A stretch of DNA of 36,839 nt from Lachnospiraceae bacterium (GTDB lineage Bacteria > Bacillota > Clostridia > Lachnospirales > Lachnospiraceae). The position numbers were made by a program, and so were the translations under genes. Where the stretch lies: contig JAAWCE010000082.1 of NCBI GenBank assembly GCA_022793065.1, positions 1 to 36,839 of the forward strand, written 5' to 3'. Of this stretch, positions 1 through 8,368 are shown piece after piece. How positions within the stretch are numbered: the first letter of the stretch is position 1; each line of letters starts with the position of its first letter. The notes below the pieces were generated by a model, which was not told the DNA's origin, did not search any database, and was given only the letters and a program-made list of their open reading frames with translations.

Positions 1-2
1 AT

Positions 3-49
3 CTCATGAAATTTGCTCTCGTGCGCCTTCACAACCTCACCTGTCCAGC
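3..49 (-). repeat. dispersed intergenic repeat, copy A
   Basis: Bases 3-28 are the exact reverse complement of 7750-7775, and bases 29-49 are the exact reverse complement of 7669-7689. The two blocks touch here but are separated by 60 bases at the second site. Relative to the nearest gene, both copies lie downstream of a stop codon of a transporter gene and in the same orientation to it. The function is unknown; it resembles a short intergenic repeat rather than a coding remnant. Confidence 0.75.
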
Positions 50-95
50 TTAACATTTTTAATAAATGGATTGACATTTCTTAGCTGGACTATTC

Positions 96-249
96 CAGTT
101 CCGCATCCGCCCTACAATACCCTCTCATACGGGAAGCAATTCTCTCCGCGATGTGATTGCGGACATAATTGCTTCCGGGTATCTTCGGGCGGATGCTGTT
201 TTTATATTTCAGTTCCGCATCCGCCCTACAATACCCTCTCATACGGGAA
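96..249. repeat. 40-bp direct repeat pair with large imperfect inverted repeat
   Basis: A 40-base sequence is present twice without mismatch, at 96-135 and 210-249. Between the copies is a partly inverted third version: GCATCCGCCC (103-112) pairs with GGGCGGATGC (187-196), and CGGGAAGCAAT (130-140) pairs with the segment at 168-178. A smaller TCCGC/GCGGA hairpin lies near the centre. The whole block could fold into a long interrupted hairpin downstream of the GntP gene. No coding potential is convincing here. It may be a REP-like element or an mRNA 3' end structure; the function is not known. Confidence 0.75.
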
Positions 250-282
250 CTTGTTCCGTCCCTACTCTTCAACACCTGGCAC

Positions 283-1641
283 TCATGCAAAAAACGAAAT
301 AATCAGTGCCACCAAAAATCCAGTTCCGCCCACCAAAGTCTCCATAATTGTCCAGGTTTTCAGATTCGTCTTTTCGTCCAGTCCCACCAATGATTTTACA
401 AGCCAGAATCCCGAATCATTAAAGTGAGAACAAACCGTTGCGCCGCCTGCCACCGCCGCTGTCACACAGGCAAGGTATAGGGGGGACAATTCAGAGATTC
501 CCGGCATTGCGGCCACAATGCCGGCAGCCATGGTCATAGCCACCGTGGCGGACCCAACACAGATTCGCACCAATGCAGCCACAATAAAGGCCACCAGAAC
601 CAAAGGCAGACTGGCCGACGCCACCGCATTGCCGATTACCTCACCCAAACCGGAATACTGCAGCATATAACGCAGTACACCGCCGCAGGCAGTTACCAAC
701 AATATCAAACCTGTAGGTTCCAAAGACTTTGTCATTATCTTTTCCAACTCAGGCAGCGTATATCCGTGTCTGGTACCCAAAGCAAACATCGCTACAATGG
801 TAGCAAGCAGCAGCGCTACAAAAGGTTCTCCCAGGAATCCGAAAATCGGCTGCACCGGAGCAAGGGCCGGAATCACACCCGCTATGGAATCCAATACAAT
901 CAAAACCAACGGAATTAATATAATTCCCACAATTAATCCAAACCCAGGCAATTTAGATTCATCAAAATCCTCCTGTTGCGCCACATGGTCCGGAACCGGC
1001 ACATTATATTTTTTACCGCAATAAGCACCCCATATGGGTCCGGCAACTATCATTGAAACGACGCCGCAGAATACGCCAACCAAAATAACCCAGCCCAATT
1101 CCACATTCAGCATTGTAGCCACCAACACCGGTCCCGGCGTGGGCGGAATAAACGCATGCCCCACCGCCAAACCAGCAAGCAGAGGAATGGCATAAAACAG
1201 TGACGAACGCTTTGTTCTCTTGGCAAGAGAAAACGCCAACGGAATCAGAATAATCAGGCCGGCGTCAAAAAATACCGGCATTGCAATTACCAGACCCGTA
1301 ATTCCCAGCGCCCATGCAGCCCTTTTGTCTCCAAATTTATTGACCAAAGTAACCGCTATGGATTGGGCTCCCCCTGAAGACTCCAGAATGGCTCCAAACA
1401 TGGACCCCAGCCCCACCAACAGGGCAATTCCTTTTAATGTATTGCCTATACCATCGTTCACCGCTAAGATAATATCTTCAAAGGGCATTCCTGCAATAAG
1501 CCCTATGGACAATGCTCCTAAAAGAATGGAAACCATCGCATGAATTTTAAATTTAATAATAAGTACTAACAAAATCACCAATCCCAACGCTGCCGCAATA
1601 ATCAATCTTGTAGGATTTAACATAGTTGCATCAGCTGCCAT
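283..1641 (-). CDS. GntP-family gluconate/organic acid permease
   Basis: This 452-aa integral membrane protein is a proton symporter of the GntP family, which takes up gluconate and related sugar acids. The sequence is almost entirely hydrophobic segments, about a dozen or more, with the family-typical GHAFIPPTPGPV motif near residues 165-176 and a glycine-rich C-terminal half. Length matches the family. The ATG at 1641 follows AGGAGG with good spacing. A GntR-type regulator lies 363 bases upstream on the same strand, and operator-like repeats surround the promoter, so the permease is probably induced by its substrate. The exact substrate (gluconate, glycerate, ketogluconate or another hydroxy acid) cannot be told from sequence, so no gene symbol is given. 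Confidence 0.9.
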   Translation of the reverse strand: MAADATMLNPTRLIIAAALGLVILLVLIIKFKIHAMVSILLGALSIGLIAGMPFEDIILAVNDGIGNTLKGIALLVGLGSMFGAILESSGGAQSIAVTLVNKFGDKRAAWALGITGLVIAMPVFFDAGLIILIPLAFSLAKRTKRSSLFYAIPLLAGLAVGHAFIPPTPGPVLVATMLNVELGWVILVGVFCGVVSMIVAGPIWGAYCGKKYNVPVPDHVAQQEDFDESKLPGFGLIVGIILIPLVLIVLDSIAGVIPALAPVQPIFGFLGEPFVALLLATIVAMFALGTRHGYTLPELEKIMTKSLEPTGLILLVTACGGVLRYMLQYSGLGEVIGNAVASASLPLVLVAFIVAALVRICVGSATVAMTMAAGIVAAMPGISELSPLYLACVTAAVAGGATVCSHFNDSGFWLVKSLVGLDEKTNLKTWTIMETLVGGTGFLVALIISFFA

Positions 1642-1777
1642 ACCTTATACCTCCTTTTTGTTTTGTATCCATAAGGACACCACTTTATTCATTTTTGCTT
1701 TTGTTATGTTAGCCTTCGTTATTTTCAGTCAGGCTATTCACGTATCTTTTTGGTAGTTTGCTTTTTTTATTTCCGAT

Positions 1778-1911
1778 ACATCAGACGTCTCATGCTTTAT
1801 GTATATAGTTTATAATTTCTTGGTCAAAACGTCAATACATCTGATGTATATTTTCCTTTTTCTACCTTTTCAACAAAAATATAGACAAAAAACAATGTAT
1901 TTGTCTGATGT
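1778..1911 (-). promoter_or_regulatory. permease promoter with GntR-type operator array
   Basis: On the minus strand a -35 TTGACG (1830-1835), 17-base spacer and -10 TAAACT (1807-1812) form a probable promoter for the permease. The perfect palindrome ATACATCTGATGTAT (1835-1849) overlaps the -35 box by one base. Related half-sites ACATCAGAC (1778-1786) and its inverse GTCTGATGT (1903-1911) lie on either side, and CATCAGAC recurs at 2744-2751 just upstream of the regulator gene. The spacing suggests repression by the neighbouring FadR/GntR-type protein and autoregulation. An alternative promoter pairs TTGACC with TATACA in the same stretch. The gap between the two genes (1642-2004) shows nothing else. 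Confidence 0.6.
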
Positions 1912-2004
1912 TTTTGGTTATATTTTCACTTTGGTATTTTAAACTGATTAGGAAATGTGTTGCAGTGAAAGTCATCCGATGTTTACAAGATAGGATATGG
2001 CAAA

Positions 2005-2727
2005 TCAGGTGTTTTTTCCTTTTTCTGCCAAATGTTCCTCATATATCTGAAGTATTCTCTGTCTGTTGTAATTCAAGTGCATCACCATAGCCGCTTTTGC
2101 CCCTACGGCATCCCCTTTTTTTATAGACTCGGTAATAGCCCTGTGGGTCTCCAGCGTTTCTTTCATCAGTTGGCGCTGGGTCAGATTCACAAAGGTCAAA
2201 ACTGCGGTATTGATGATTGGGATCAGTACCTCCACCACCCTGTTCCCGCTGCATTTTGCTATGTGTGTGTGAAACTCCACATCCTTGCCTGCATGATTTT
2301 GCCCGCTCAGATACAATTGCTCCACTTCATTGCACAGTTTCTCTAATTTCTCCTTCTCTTCCTGCGTAATATTTCTGCAGGCCATAGCCGCAATATCCGG
2401 CTCCAACATCATACGTACATCCAAAAGCTCCAAAGCCAATTTATAACGATCTCCCAGTCTGGTAAGCCCCAGCGGATCTACATCCGACGTAGTGGTACTG
2501 ATTACATAGGTTCCGTCCCCTCTGCGCACTTCCAATATCCCCCTGGTAACCAGCCCCTTTACAGCTTCCCGAATTGTACTTCTCCCCACACCAAATTTCT
2601 CCGCCAGTTCAAATTCGTTTGGAATCTTTTTCCCCACTTCCACCGGTTCATGAAGGATATACTTCATTAACTCTTCCTCCACCTGCGGTCCCAGTAACTT
2701 TTTGTTCATCTTCTCAAAATGGTACAT
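2005..2727 (-). CDS. FadR/GntR-family transcriptional regulator
   Basis: A 240-aa DNA-binding regulator. The N-terminal winged helix-turn-helix (about residues 15-80) contains the typical EFELAEKFGVGRSTIREAV segment followed by a wing ending RRGDGTYV. The C-terminal part (about 95-230) is an all-helical FCD-type ligand domain, with histidines in the EFHTHIAK region that often bind a metal in this family. The ATG at 2727 follows AAGAAGG. It sits directly upstream of the GntP-type permease on the same strand, and CATCAGAC motifs occur before both genes, so it probably controls both. Sugar acids are common ligands of such regulators, but the actual ligand is not visible. Confidence 0.88.
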   Translation of the reverse strand: MYHFEKMNKKLLGPQVEEELMKYILHEPVEVGKKIPNEFELAEKFGVGRSTIREAVKGLVTRGILEVRRGDGTYVISTTTSDVDPLGLTRLGDRYKLALELLDVRMMLEPDIAAMACRNITQEEKEKLEKLCNEVEQLYLSGQNHAGKDVEFHTHIAKCSGNRVVEVLIPIINTAVLTFVNLTQRQLMKETLETHRAITESIKKGDAVGAKAAMVMHLNYNRQRILQIYEEHLAEKGKNT

Positions 2728-2905
2728 AACAAGCCTTCTTTCCCATCAGACTTTTTTATAATATAAGAATTAAGTCAAGCATATCACGGAATACCTTATA
2801 TGGCAAGCGGCAATTCAGCGCCAATGCCCTCCTCTGCCCAACAAATGCCCCCGCTTGTACCGACATCATTCCCATATAACTTTCCTACTTACATCAAAAG
2901 TCTGA

Positions 2906-2934
2906 TTGACCTGCGCATACTTAAAGGTTATAAT
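2906..2934 (+). promoter_or_regulatory. strong promoter of the hemerythrin gene
   Basis: TTGACC (2906-2911), a 17-base spacer and TATAAT (2929-2934) match the sigma-A consensus closely. The promoter lies inside the longest open frame that begins at 2800, so translation from 2800 is unlikely and the start at 3001 is favoured. Confidence 0.75.
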
Positions 2935-3000
2935 GTAGTTACGGCCCAAAAGCATGAACCTTATCATATTCACAGCATATTTAGAAAGGATGGATTTTCA

Positions 3001-3819
3001 GTGTTTGAATTCACAGATGACTGCAAAATAGGAATAGAAACAATCGACCAGGAACACAGGCATCTTTTTGAGATTTTAAACAGAGCCTATATTCTTATAA
3101 CTACGGATTATCACAGCGACTATTATGAACATTTAAAGGAAATCATTGCGGAGCTTGATCAATATGCAGAACAGCACTTTGCTCACGAAGAAGCATATAT
3201 GACCCAAATCCGTGACCCTGAACTAATATTGCAAAGAACACAACATGCCTTTTTCCGGGAAAAAATACTCTGTTTTGAAATGCTGAACATAGACGACTTC
3301 CAGGAACAACAGCAAGTCCTGGCAGATTTGGTGACTTTTCTTGCAAAATGGCTCTACAGTCATATCCTTGGCAGCGATATTATGATTGGAAAGCTTCCGC
3401 CTCTGGAAGAATGGATGATCAAGGAAAATCCTTGCGAATTCTCAGATGAATATCTGACTGGCATAGCTTTAATTGATGGGGAACACAGAGAACTATTCAA
3501 CATTGTTGACAGAGCAAACCGATTGGTCAAAACATATGACGCCGTATCAGGATACGACAAAATCGTAGATATTTTACTGGAATTAAAAGCGTACACCATA
3601 GAACACTTCCGTGATGAAGAAGAATATATGGAAAGTATACATTATGAAGGCATTGACGCACAGAAACGGGCTCATGCCGCCTTTATTGATAAGCTGGAAA
3701 ACATTGATTACAATGAAATGGATGAAAATCCTCAGGAATCCCTTCAAAAATTATTGGAATTTTTGCTGGGATGGCTTGTAAACCATATTTTATACGTGGA
3801 TAAGAAGATATCCCAATAG
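3001..3819 (+). CDS. tandem-domain bacteriohemerythrin
   Basis: The protein has two consecutive hemerythrin domains, non-haem diiron four-helix bundles that bind oxygen or sense redox state. Domain 1 (about residues 1-125) shows GIETIDQEHRHLFE, HFAHEEAYM, QHAFF and HILGSD. Domain 2 (about 140-272) shows GIALIDGEHRELFN, HFRDEEEYM, AHAAF and HILYVD. These are the expected H, HxxxE, H and HxxxxD iron ligands, and both sets look complete. The open frame extends to 2800, but a GTG at 3001 follows AGAAAGGA with 10-base spacing and a consensus promoter sits at 2906-2934. The start is therefore placed at 3001, giving 272 aa. No signalling domain is attached. The gene is monocistronic. Confidence 0.88.
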   Translation: MFEFTDDCKIGIETIDQEHRHLFEILNRAYILITTDYHSDYYEHLKEIIAELDQYAEQHFAHEEAYMTQIRDPELILQRTQHAFFREKILCFEMLNIDDFQEQQQVLADLVTFLAKWLYSHILGSDIMIGKLPPLEEWMIKENPCEFSDEYLTGIALIDGEHRELFNIVDRANRLVKTYDAVSGYDKIVDILLELKAYTIEHFRDEEEYMESIHYEGIDAQKRAHAAFIDKLENIDYNEMDENPQESLQKLLEFLLGWLVNHILYVDKKISQ

Positions 3820-3949
3820 GAAGCAATACATACTCTTCACTTTCTAAGGCATAAATTTTGCAGAGGAATGACCATATCCCCTGCTTGCCGGACAGTCAGC
3901 ACACCGCTTTAACGGCATATTTTCTCAGCAAAGTCTGCACATAAGTTAA

Positions 3950-3976
3950 GGCAGAACCAGCAAACCTGGTTCTGCC
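3950..3976 (+). terminator. rho-independent terminator between convergent genes
   Basis: GGCAGAACCAG (3950-3960) and CTGGTTCTGCC (3966-3976) form an 11-bp perfect stem with a 5-base loop, followed on the plus strand by CATTTTCACTTT. It lies between the plus-strand hemerythrin gene and the minus-strand leucine-rich-repeat gene and most likely terminates the former. The T-run is weak. Confidence 0.6.
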
Positions 3977-4008
3977 CATTTTCACTTTAATCCTATCTGC
4001 TCATTCTC

Positions 4009-5994
4009 CTAATCGGCAGTACTCACAGAAATTCCGCTGTCTGCAGATACATTTTCCAAAATCGTATTCCTTCCGCAACTCACCATTCTAAATTGTTCCA
4101 ATGCCTCCAAAGGCTTCAGACTTGTGACATTGTTATCCGTTATATCCAGATATTCCAGATTGGGCATATTTTTCACAAATTCAATACTATCCAACTGTAA
4201 AGACTTCAAATACAACTCTGTCACATTGGGGAAATTTTCAAAAAATTCATAATGTGAGGATAAATAAATCTCCGTCCGGTTCTGGCTGGTAAACGAAGGA
4301 TCTTCCATTATTGTTAATTCACTAAGATCCAGCATAAGAAGCATTTCATTCACAGGCACACGATCAAAGTCCAGCCCTATCTTACAGTCTTTCATATTCA
4401 AATAATACAGGCTGGGAATCCCGAATATCTCTTCCACATTTCCATAAACATTTGTCCCCTCCAAATCAAGCAGCATAAGATTTGAAAACTGCGTCAAAGG
4501 TTCTAATGTATTCAGATGAGAATTTGTCAATTTCAAAGACGAAAGATTCTCCATGGAAGTAAGTACATTCAAATCCCACCAGGAAATGTCATCCAATTCC
4601 AGATACTTCACATTAACCGCATCTTTTAAGGGCGTGGGATCATCCACATTTTTCAATGAAAGCTGCAACAGTTTGGTCAATTTTGCAAAGGATGGCAGTT
4701 CAAAAAGGTGTCCCAGGGAGATTGTCAAGTCTTCCAGCATCTCCATTTCTCCTACAACTGAATAATCATCATTCACGATACTATAATTGTCAACCAGAGA
4801 AAGCAAACGCAGATTTGGGCAGCTTCGCAGCGCCTCCAGCCCGGTAATTTTACTGTCTTCAATGCGCAAATGTGTCAAGTTCGGCATTTGTTTCACAAAA
4901 TCAATGGACTTAAGCTGTGAAGACGCAATCTTCAGTACTTCCATATTGGTCAGCGCCATCAGCGGGCTGTAATCGGTCAGACTGTCGCATCCTTCCAGCG
5001 TCAATCCACGCAGATCAGGATATTGTTCAAGAATTGATATGTCTTCCAAATCATCATAGTCCACAGACAAATACTCCAGATTTGGAAATGCCTCCAACCC
5101 CTCTAAGGATTTTTCAAAAAAAGTAGATTTTATTCCAAGTTCCACAATACTTTCCGCATCCGGAATAATATCGACCATCTCCGTGATACTGTTCTCCGCA
5201 TACACTGCGTTCAAATGATTTAACCCGTCCAAATCTCCTTCATATAACTCATCGTCAATGGAGAGGAATTCCAGCCCAGGAAAGGACGCCAAATCCGCCA
5301 AATTCTTATCCTTATAATTCTGGAAAATAAGTACCTGTGTATTGCCATGATCCAGTTGGAAAGAAATGGTTTTCTCATCCGTGTCAATTTTAAGCGCCGT
5401 CAGGCTGGCATATTCTTCTGCCGTAATGGTCCGAAATCCTTTTCCCCAAATGGCCTCCGCCGCCTGAATAAAAAAGGTTGACCTGGGAATACGCCTGCTT
5501 GACGAAGTTTCCGGCTCGGCAGAAGAAGACCCGGAAACGTTCTCTGCACTACTTTCTACGGAACCCACAATATTCTCCAACATGGCATTGGAAGAACTGG
5601 CCGCACTCTGTGCATAACTGTCCTGACCAATGAATTCTGATATATCAGATACCACCCCATCGATATATACCCCAACCACTCCCAATATAATACTCACTAT
5701 AACGCCTATCATAATTGCAACGGCAATGGCCGTGCCTGAATAATTTTTGCCGGACGACCGTGTACCGCCGGACTTAGAATCACCATTTGGCTGATTTAAA
5801 TTGCCGTAATGATTTGTATTTCCCGACTGATAGGGATATGTATTCTGGTATCCCCCATGGACTCCCTTTGTGTTATCTTTCTGTTGTTCCTGATCATTTC
5901 TGAAATAATACCCACAACTTTTACAAGTCATGCGGCCGTCTATCATTTTTAATTTAGTGCTGCACATTGGGCACTTTTGATTTTCATTTCCCAT
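4009..5994 (-). CDS. membrane-anchored zinc-ribbon and leucine-rich-repeat protein
   Basis: A 661-aa protein of unknown role. An N-terminal zinc ribbon has cysteine pairs CPMC (8-11) and CKSC (24-27). A Gln/Asn/Gly/Ser-rich linker follows, then a single membrane helix at about 87-110. A long C-terminal part (about 220-650) is made of leucine-rich repeats of the LxxLxxLxL kind, such as FPNLEYLSV, MPNLTHLRI and MPNLEYLDI. The topology suggests a cytoplasmic zinc ribbon and an extracellular LRR surface for protein or ligand binding. The open frame runs back to 6126, but ATG 5994 follows GAGAGGA and begins just before the zinc ribbon, so it was chosen. The gene has its own promoter and long leader. 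Confidence 0.8.
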   Translation of the reverse strand: MGNENQKCPMCSTKLKMIDGRMTCKSCGYYFRNDQEQQKDNTKGVHGGYQNTYPYQSGNTNHYGNLNQPNGDSKSGGTRSSGKNYSGTAIAVAIMIGVIVSIILGVVGVYIDGVVSDISEFIGQDSYAQSAASSSNAMLENIVGSVESSAENVSGSSSAEPETSSSRRIPRSTFFIQAAEAIWGKGFRTITAEEYASLTALKIDTDEKTISFQLDHGNTQVLIFQNYKDKNLADLASFPGLEFLSIDDELYEGDLDGLNHLNAVYAENSITEMVDIIPDAESIVELGIKSTFFEKSLEGLEAFPNLEYLSVDYDDLEDISILEQYPDLRGLTLEGCDSLTDYSPLMALTNMEVLKIASSQLKSIDFVKQMPNLTHLRIEDSKITGLEALRSCPNLRLLSLVDNYSIVNDDYSVVGEMEMLEDLTISLGHLFELPSFAKLTKLLQLSLKNVDDPTPLKDAVNVKYLELDDISWWDLNVLTSMENLSSLKLTNSHLNTLEPLTQFSNLMLLDLEGTNVYGNVEEIFGIPSLYYLNMKDCKIGLDFDRVPVNEMLLMLDLSELTIMEDPSFTSQNRTEIYLSSHYEFFENFPNVTELYLKSLQLDSIEFVKNMPNLEYLDITDNNVTSLKPLEALEQFRMVSCGRNTILENVSADSGISVSTAD

Positions 5995-6034
5995 ATTTCC
6001 TCTCATTCTGCCCCACGGGCCACAACTTCGATTT

Positions 6035-6106
6035 TTACACCAACTGTGCGCTATAGCGCACATACCAATCAATAGTTGAAAGTTTACTTTCAAACTTACA
6101 CCAACT
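6035..6106. repeat. palindromic dispersed element flanked by 11-bp direct repeats
   Basis: The perfect palindrome TGTGCGCTATAGCGCACA lies in a 28-base stretch (6044-6071) that recurs with two mismatches at 11566-11593. A second hairpin formed by TTGAAAGT/ACTTTCAA follows at about 6075-6092. The block is bracketed by the direct repeat TTACACCAACT at 6035-6045 and 6096-6106, which could be a target duplication left by insertion of a small element. It falls in the leader of the LRR gene, so it would be transcribed as RNA structure. Confidence 0.6.
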
Positions 6107-6117
6107 CTATGTAAAAT

Positions 6118-6146
6118 ATTATACACTCTTCATGCTCATTTTTCAA
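6118..6146 (-). promoter_or_regulatory. promoter of the zinc-ribbon/LRR gene
   Basis: On the minus strand TTGAAA (6141-6146), a 17-base spacer and TATAAT (6118-6123) make a strong sigma-A type promoter. It leaves a leader of more than 100 bases before the ATG at 5994. That leader contains the palindromic element described separately. Confidence 0.7.
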
Positions 6147-6217
6147 GAAACCTGTTCCATCTTCTGCCAATACCAATACTTGAATTTGCCTTCTCTCAAA
6201 CAAAAAACTTTTTGGTC

Positions 6218-6246
6218 TTGTATATTAACGACAAATCCTCTAAAAT
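6218..6246 (+). promoter_or_regulatory. promoter of the MATE transporter gene
   Basis: TTGTAT (6218-6223), 17 bases and TAAAAT (6241-6246) lie 34 bases before the ATG at 6280. It is divergent from the LRR gene promoter about 70 bases away. Confidence 0.6.
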
Positions 6247-6279
6247 GGGGTTATTACATAAAAGAAGAGGAGGCAGAAA

Positions 6280-7659
6280 ATGTTAGAAAAAGTAACCCGT
6301 TTGTTCGGACAGGTGGACATGACCCAGGGACGGCCCTGGGAAAGAATCGTAATTTTTACTATTCCAATGCTCATCGGCAACATTGCCCAACAATTATATA
6401 ATACGGTGGACAGTATAGTGGTTGGCAAATATGTAGGTGATAATGCACTTGCGGCAGTGGGCAGCGCCAGCCCTATCTTCAATCTCCTGCTGGTTTTGTT
6501 CGTGGGTATCTCCATGGGTGCGGGCATTATGGTTTCCCAATATTACGGTTCCCATGACAGAGAAAACCTGTCCAAAACCATCGGCAGCACCATAACATTA
6601 ACCGCCTTTGCTTCCATCCTGCTGATGATAGCCGGCTCCTTTGCCATCCGTCCCGTGCTGGTACTATTGGACACCCCGGAGAGTATCCTTGACTGGTGCA
6701 CTTCCTACCTGATGATTTTACTGTGGGGGATTGCCGGTTTGGCCTACTACAATATCCTCTGCGGAATTCTGCGTGGGCTGGGAGATTCTCTATCCGCATT
6801 GGTATACCTATTAATTGCCACTGTAATCAACATCGTCCTGGACATATGGTTTGTAGCTGGTTTTCACATGGGCGTGGCCGGTGTGGCGCTGGCCACTGTA
6901 ATTGCTCAGCTCATTTCCGCCGTATTGTGTGTGCTGAAACTGCGCAAAATGACCGATTTCTTTGACATGAAAATGCAATATCTAAAGCCTGACAAGGAAA
7001 ATATCATGACCGTAATTCGGTTGGGACTGCCCTCAGGTCTTACGCAAGCCATCTTTTCTTTGGCTATGGTGGTAGTACAATCCCTCACCAACAGTTTTGG
7101 TGAAATGATTATTGCCGCAAACGTCATTATTATGAGGGTGGACGGATTTGCCATGATGCCCAACTTCTCTTTCGGCACTGCAATGACTACCTATGCGGGC
7201 CAAAATGTGGGTGCAAAGGAATTTGACAGGGTAAAACTGGGCGCAAAACAGGGCACCATTATTGCGGCTGGGACTTCGGCTGTCATAACTGGATTGATTC
7301 TACTCTTTGGACCTTTATTGATGGGAATCTTTACCAATACCCAGGAGTTGGCACAATTGAGCGCCGATATGATGAAGATTCTGGCCGTGGGTTACATTGC
7401 AATGGCCGTAACCCAAAGTTTATCCGGCGTCATGCGAGGCGCGGGCGATACTGTAACCCCTATGTGGATCTCTCTATTTACCACCGTGGCGGTCCGCGTT
7501 CCCTTAGCCTATGGACTGGCATACCTGACCAAAACTCCGGAACTTCCCCAGGGACGCTATGAAAGTCTGTGGATTTCCCTGCTTTCTTCCTGGGTTCTCG
7601 GCGCAGTTATCACCTTCATCTTCTATCGAGTAGGAAAATGGAAGAAAAAAGCGCTTTAG
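6280..7659 (+). CDS. MATE-family multidrug/metabolite efflux transporter
   Basis: A 459-aa inner-membrane antiporter of the MATE family, which exports organic cations or toxins in exchange for Na+ or H+. It has about twelve hydrophobic segments in two pseudo-symmetric halves, with the usual N-terminal segment PMLIGNIAQQLYNTVDSIVV. The second half contains GVMRGAGDTVTPMW, also typical of the family. The ATG at 6280 is preceded by GGAGG with 8-base spacing. It is monocistronic with its own promoter and is followed by a cluster of short repeats. The substrate cannot be predicted. Confidence 0.92.
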   Translation: MLEKVTRLFGQVDMTQGRPWERIVIFTIPMLIGNIAQQLYNTVDSIVVGKYVGDNALAAVGSASPIFNLLLVLFVGISMGAGIMVSQYYGSHDRENLSKTIGSTITLTAFASILLMIAGSFAIRPVLVLLDTPESILDWCTSYLMILLWGIAGLAYYNILCGILRGLGDSLSALVYLLIATVINIVLDIWFVAGFHMGVAGVALATVIAQLISAVLCVLKLRKMTDFFDMKMQYLKPDKENIMTVIRLGLPSGLTQAIFSLAMVVVQSLTNSFGEMIIAANVIIMRVDGFAMMPNFSFGTAMTTYAGQNVGAKEFDRVKLGAKQGTIIAAGTSAVITGLILLFGPLLMGIFTNTQELAQLSADMMKILAVGYIAMAVTQSLSGVMRGAGDTVTPMWISLFTTVAVRVPLAYGLAYLTKTPELPQGRYESLWISLLSSWVLGAVITFIFYRVGKWKKKAL

Positions 7660-7856
7660 TGCTGTCGCGCTGGACAGGTGAGGTTGTGAGAGCGCACGAG
7701 AGAACTTCATTCTTTAGTGCTGTCACGCAGCGACTTAATGAAGGCTCGTAGGCGCACGAGAGCAAATTTCATGAGTTTACTTACGAATGAAATTTATCTC
7801 TCCTGTGTGTGCGCTGAGAGAACTTCATTCTTTAGTGCTGTCGCGCAGCGACTTAA
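7654..7856 (+). repeat. clustered short repeats between MATE and small unknown gene
   Basis: A 41-base unit occurs at 7698-7738 and 7816-7856 with one mismatch, and a partial copy of its CTTTAGTGCTGTC core begins at 7654 across the MATE stop codon. Interleaved blocks 7669-7689 and 7750-7775 match the reverse complement of 29-49 and 3-28 exactly. The 60 bases between those two blocks are absent from the copy at the left end of the window, so this site looks like one repeat inserted in another. The downstream unit runs into the ribosome binding site of the gene at 7870. Confidence 0.75.
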
Positions 7857-7869
7857 AATAGGAGGACAC

Positions 7870-8253
7870 ATGAATCAGAACAAAGAAACTACAACTGAAA
7901 TTACTTTTAAAAATACTGCTTGTACATCAAACTGTACTGTGAGAACACAGGAAATTGAAGAACAAAACCCTTCCTGGAATATGGTAAAAGAATGTCTCCA
8001 AACCATGTTCGAGTATGAGGACGAATTCGTTGTCCTCACTGTTGCCGACGCCCCTGACGGCATCCGTTTCATCCAGGCTGCCCAGATAAAGGACGGTATC
8101 ACAGTGCAACTGGGCATAGAAGGAATAACCAGTACAAGACTTGTGGAAAAGACATACACCGAAGAAGAATGTTTGGAGATTTTTCAAGAATTCTGTCAGT
8201 CTTCCCATGTACAAAATATAGAAGAATATCATCCGGTAGAATTTATGAAGTAA
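7870..8253 (+). CDS. small protein of unknown function
   Basis: A 127-aa acidic, soluble-looking protein with no family recognised. The first 30 residues are polar with two cysteines (TACTSNCTV). The rest alternates strands and helices (FVVLTVADAPDGIRFIQAAQ, then ITVQLGIEG) and ends in an acidic tail. The ATG at 7870 follows AGGAGG with 5-base spacing, which is strong support that it is translated; a longer in-frame start at 7717 lies inside repeats and is rejected. It stands alone between the repeat cluster and the ABC operon. The shape suggests a small alpha/beta domain, but function is not inferred. Confidence 0.7.
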   Translation: MNQNKETTTEITFKNTACTSNCTVRTQEIEEQNPSWNMVKECLQTMFEYEDEFVVLTVADAPDGIRFIQAAQIKDGITVQLGIEGITSTRLVEKTYTEEECLEIFQEFCQSSHVQNIEEYHPVEFMK

Positions 8254-8368
8254 TACAAACTTCCAAACATACAAAACATTCACATTTACCTTTTTGCCTT
8301 TTTTCCAAACATTTCTCTATAAGTATCGTTTCAGGAAACTTTTATAAAATAACTCGCATAAAGCTCCA

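Noticed and set aside
71..427. Plus-strand frame across the left-end repeats
   Set aside because: It consists of translated repeats, including the 40-base unit twice, and runs antisense into the permease gene.
2800..3000. Longer N-terminus for the hemerythrin protein
   Set aside because: A consensus promoter lies within it (2906-2934), there is no ribosome binding site at 2800, and GTG 3001 has a good one.
7698..7856. Possible CRISPR array from repeated units
   Set aside because: There are only two full units, the spacing is irregular, the intervening sequence is itself repeated elsewhere, and no cas genes are present.
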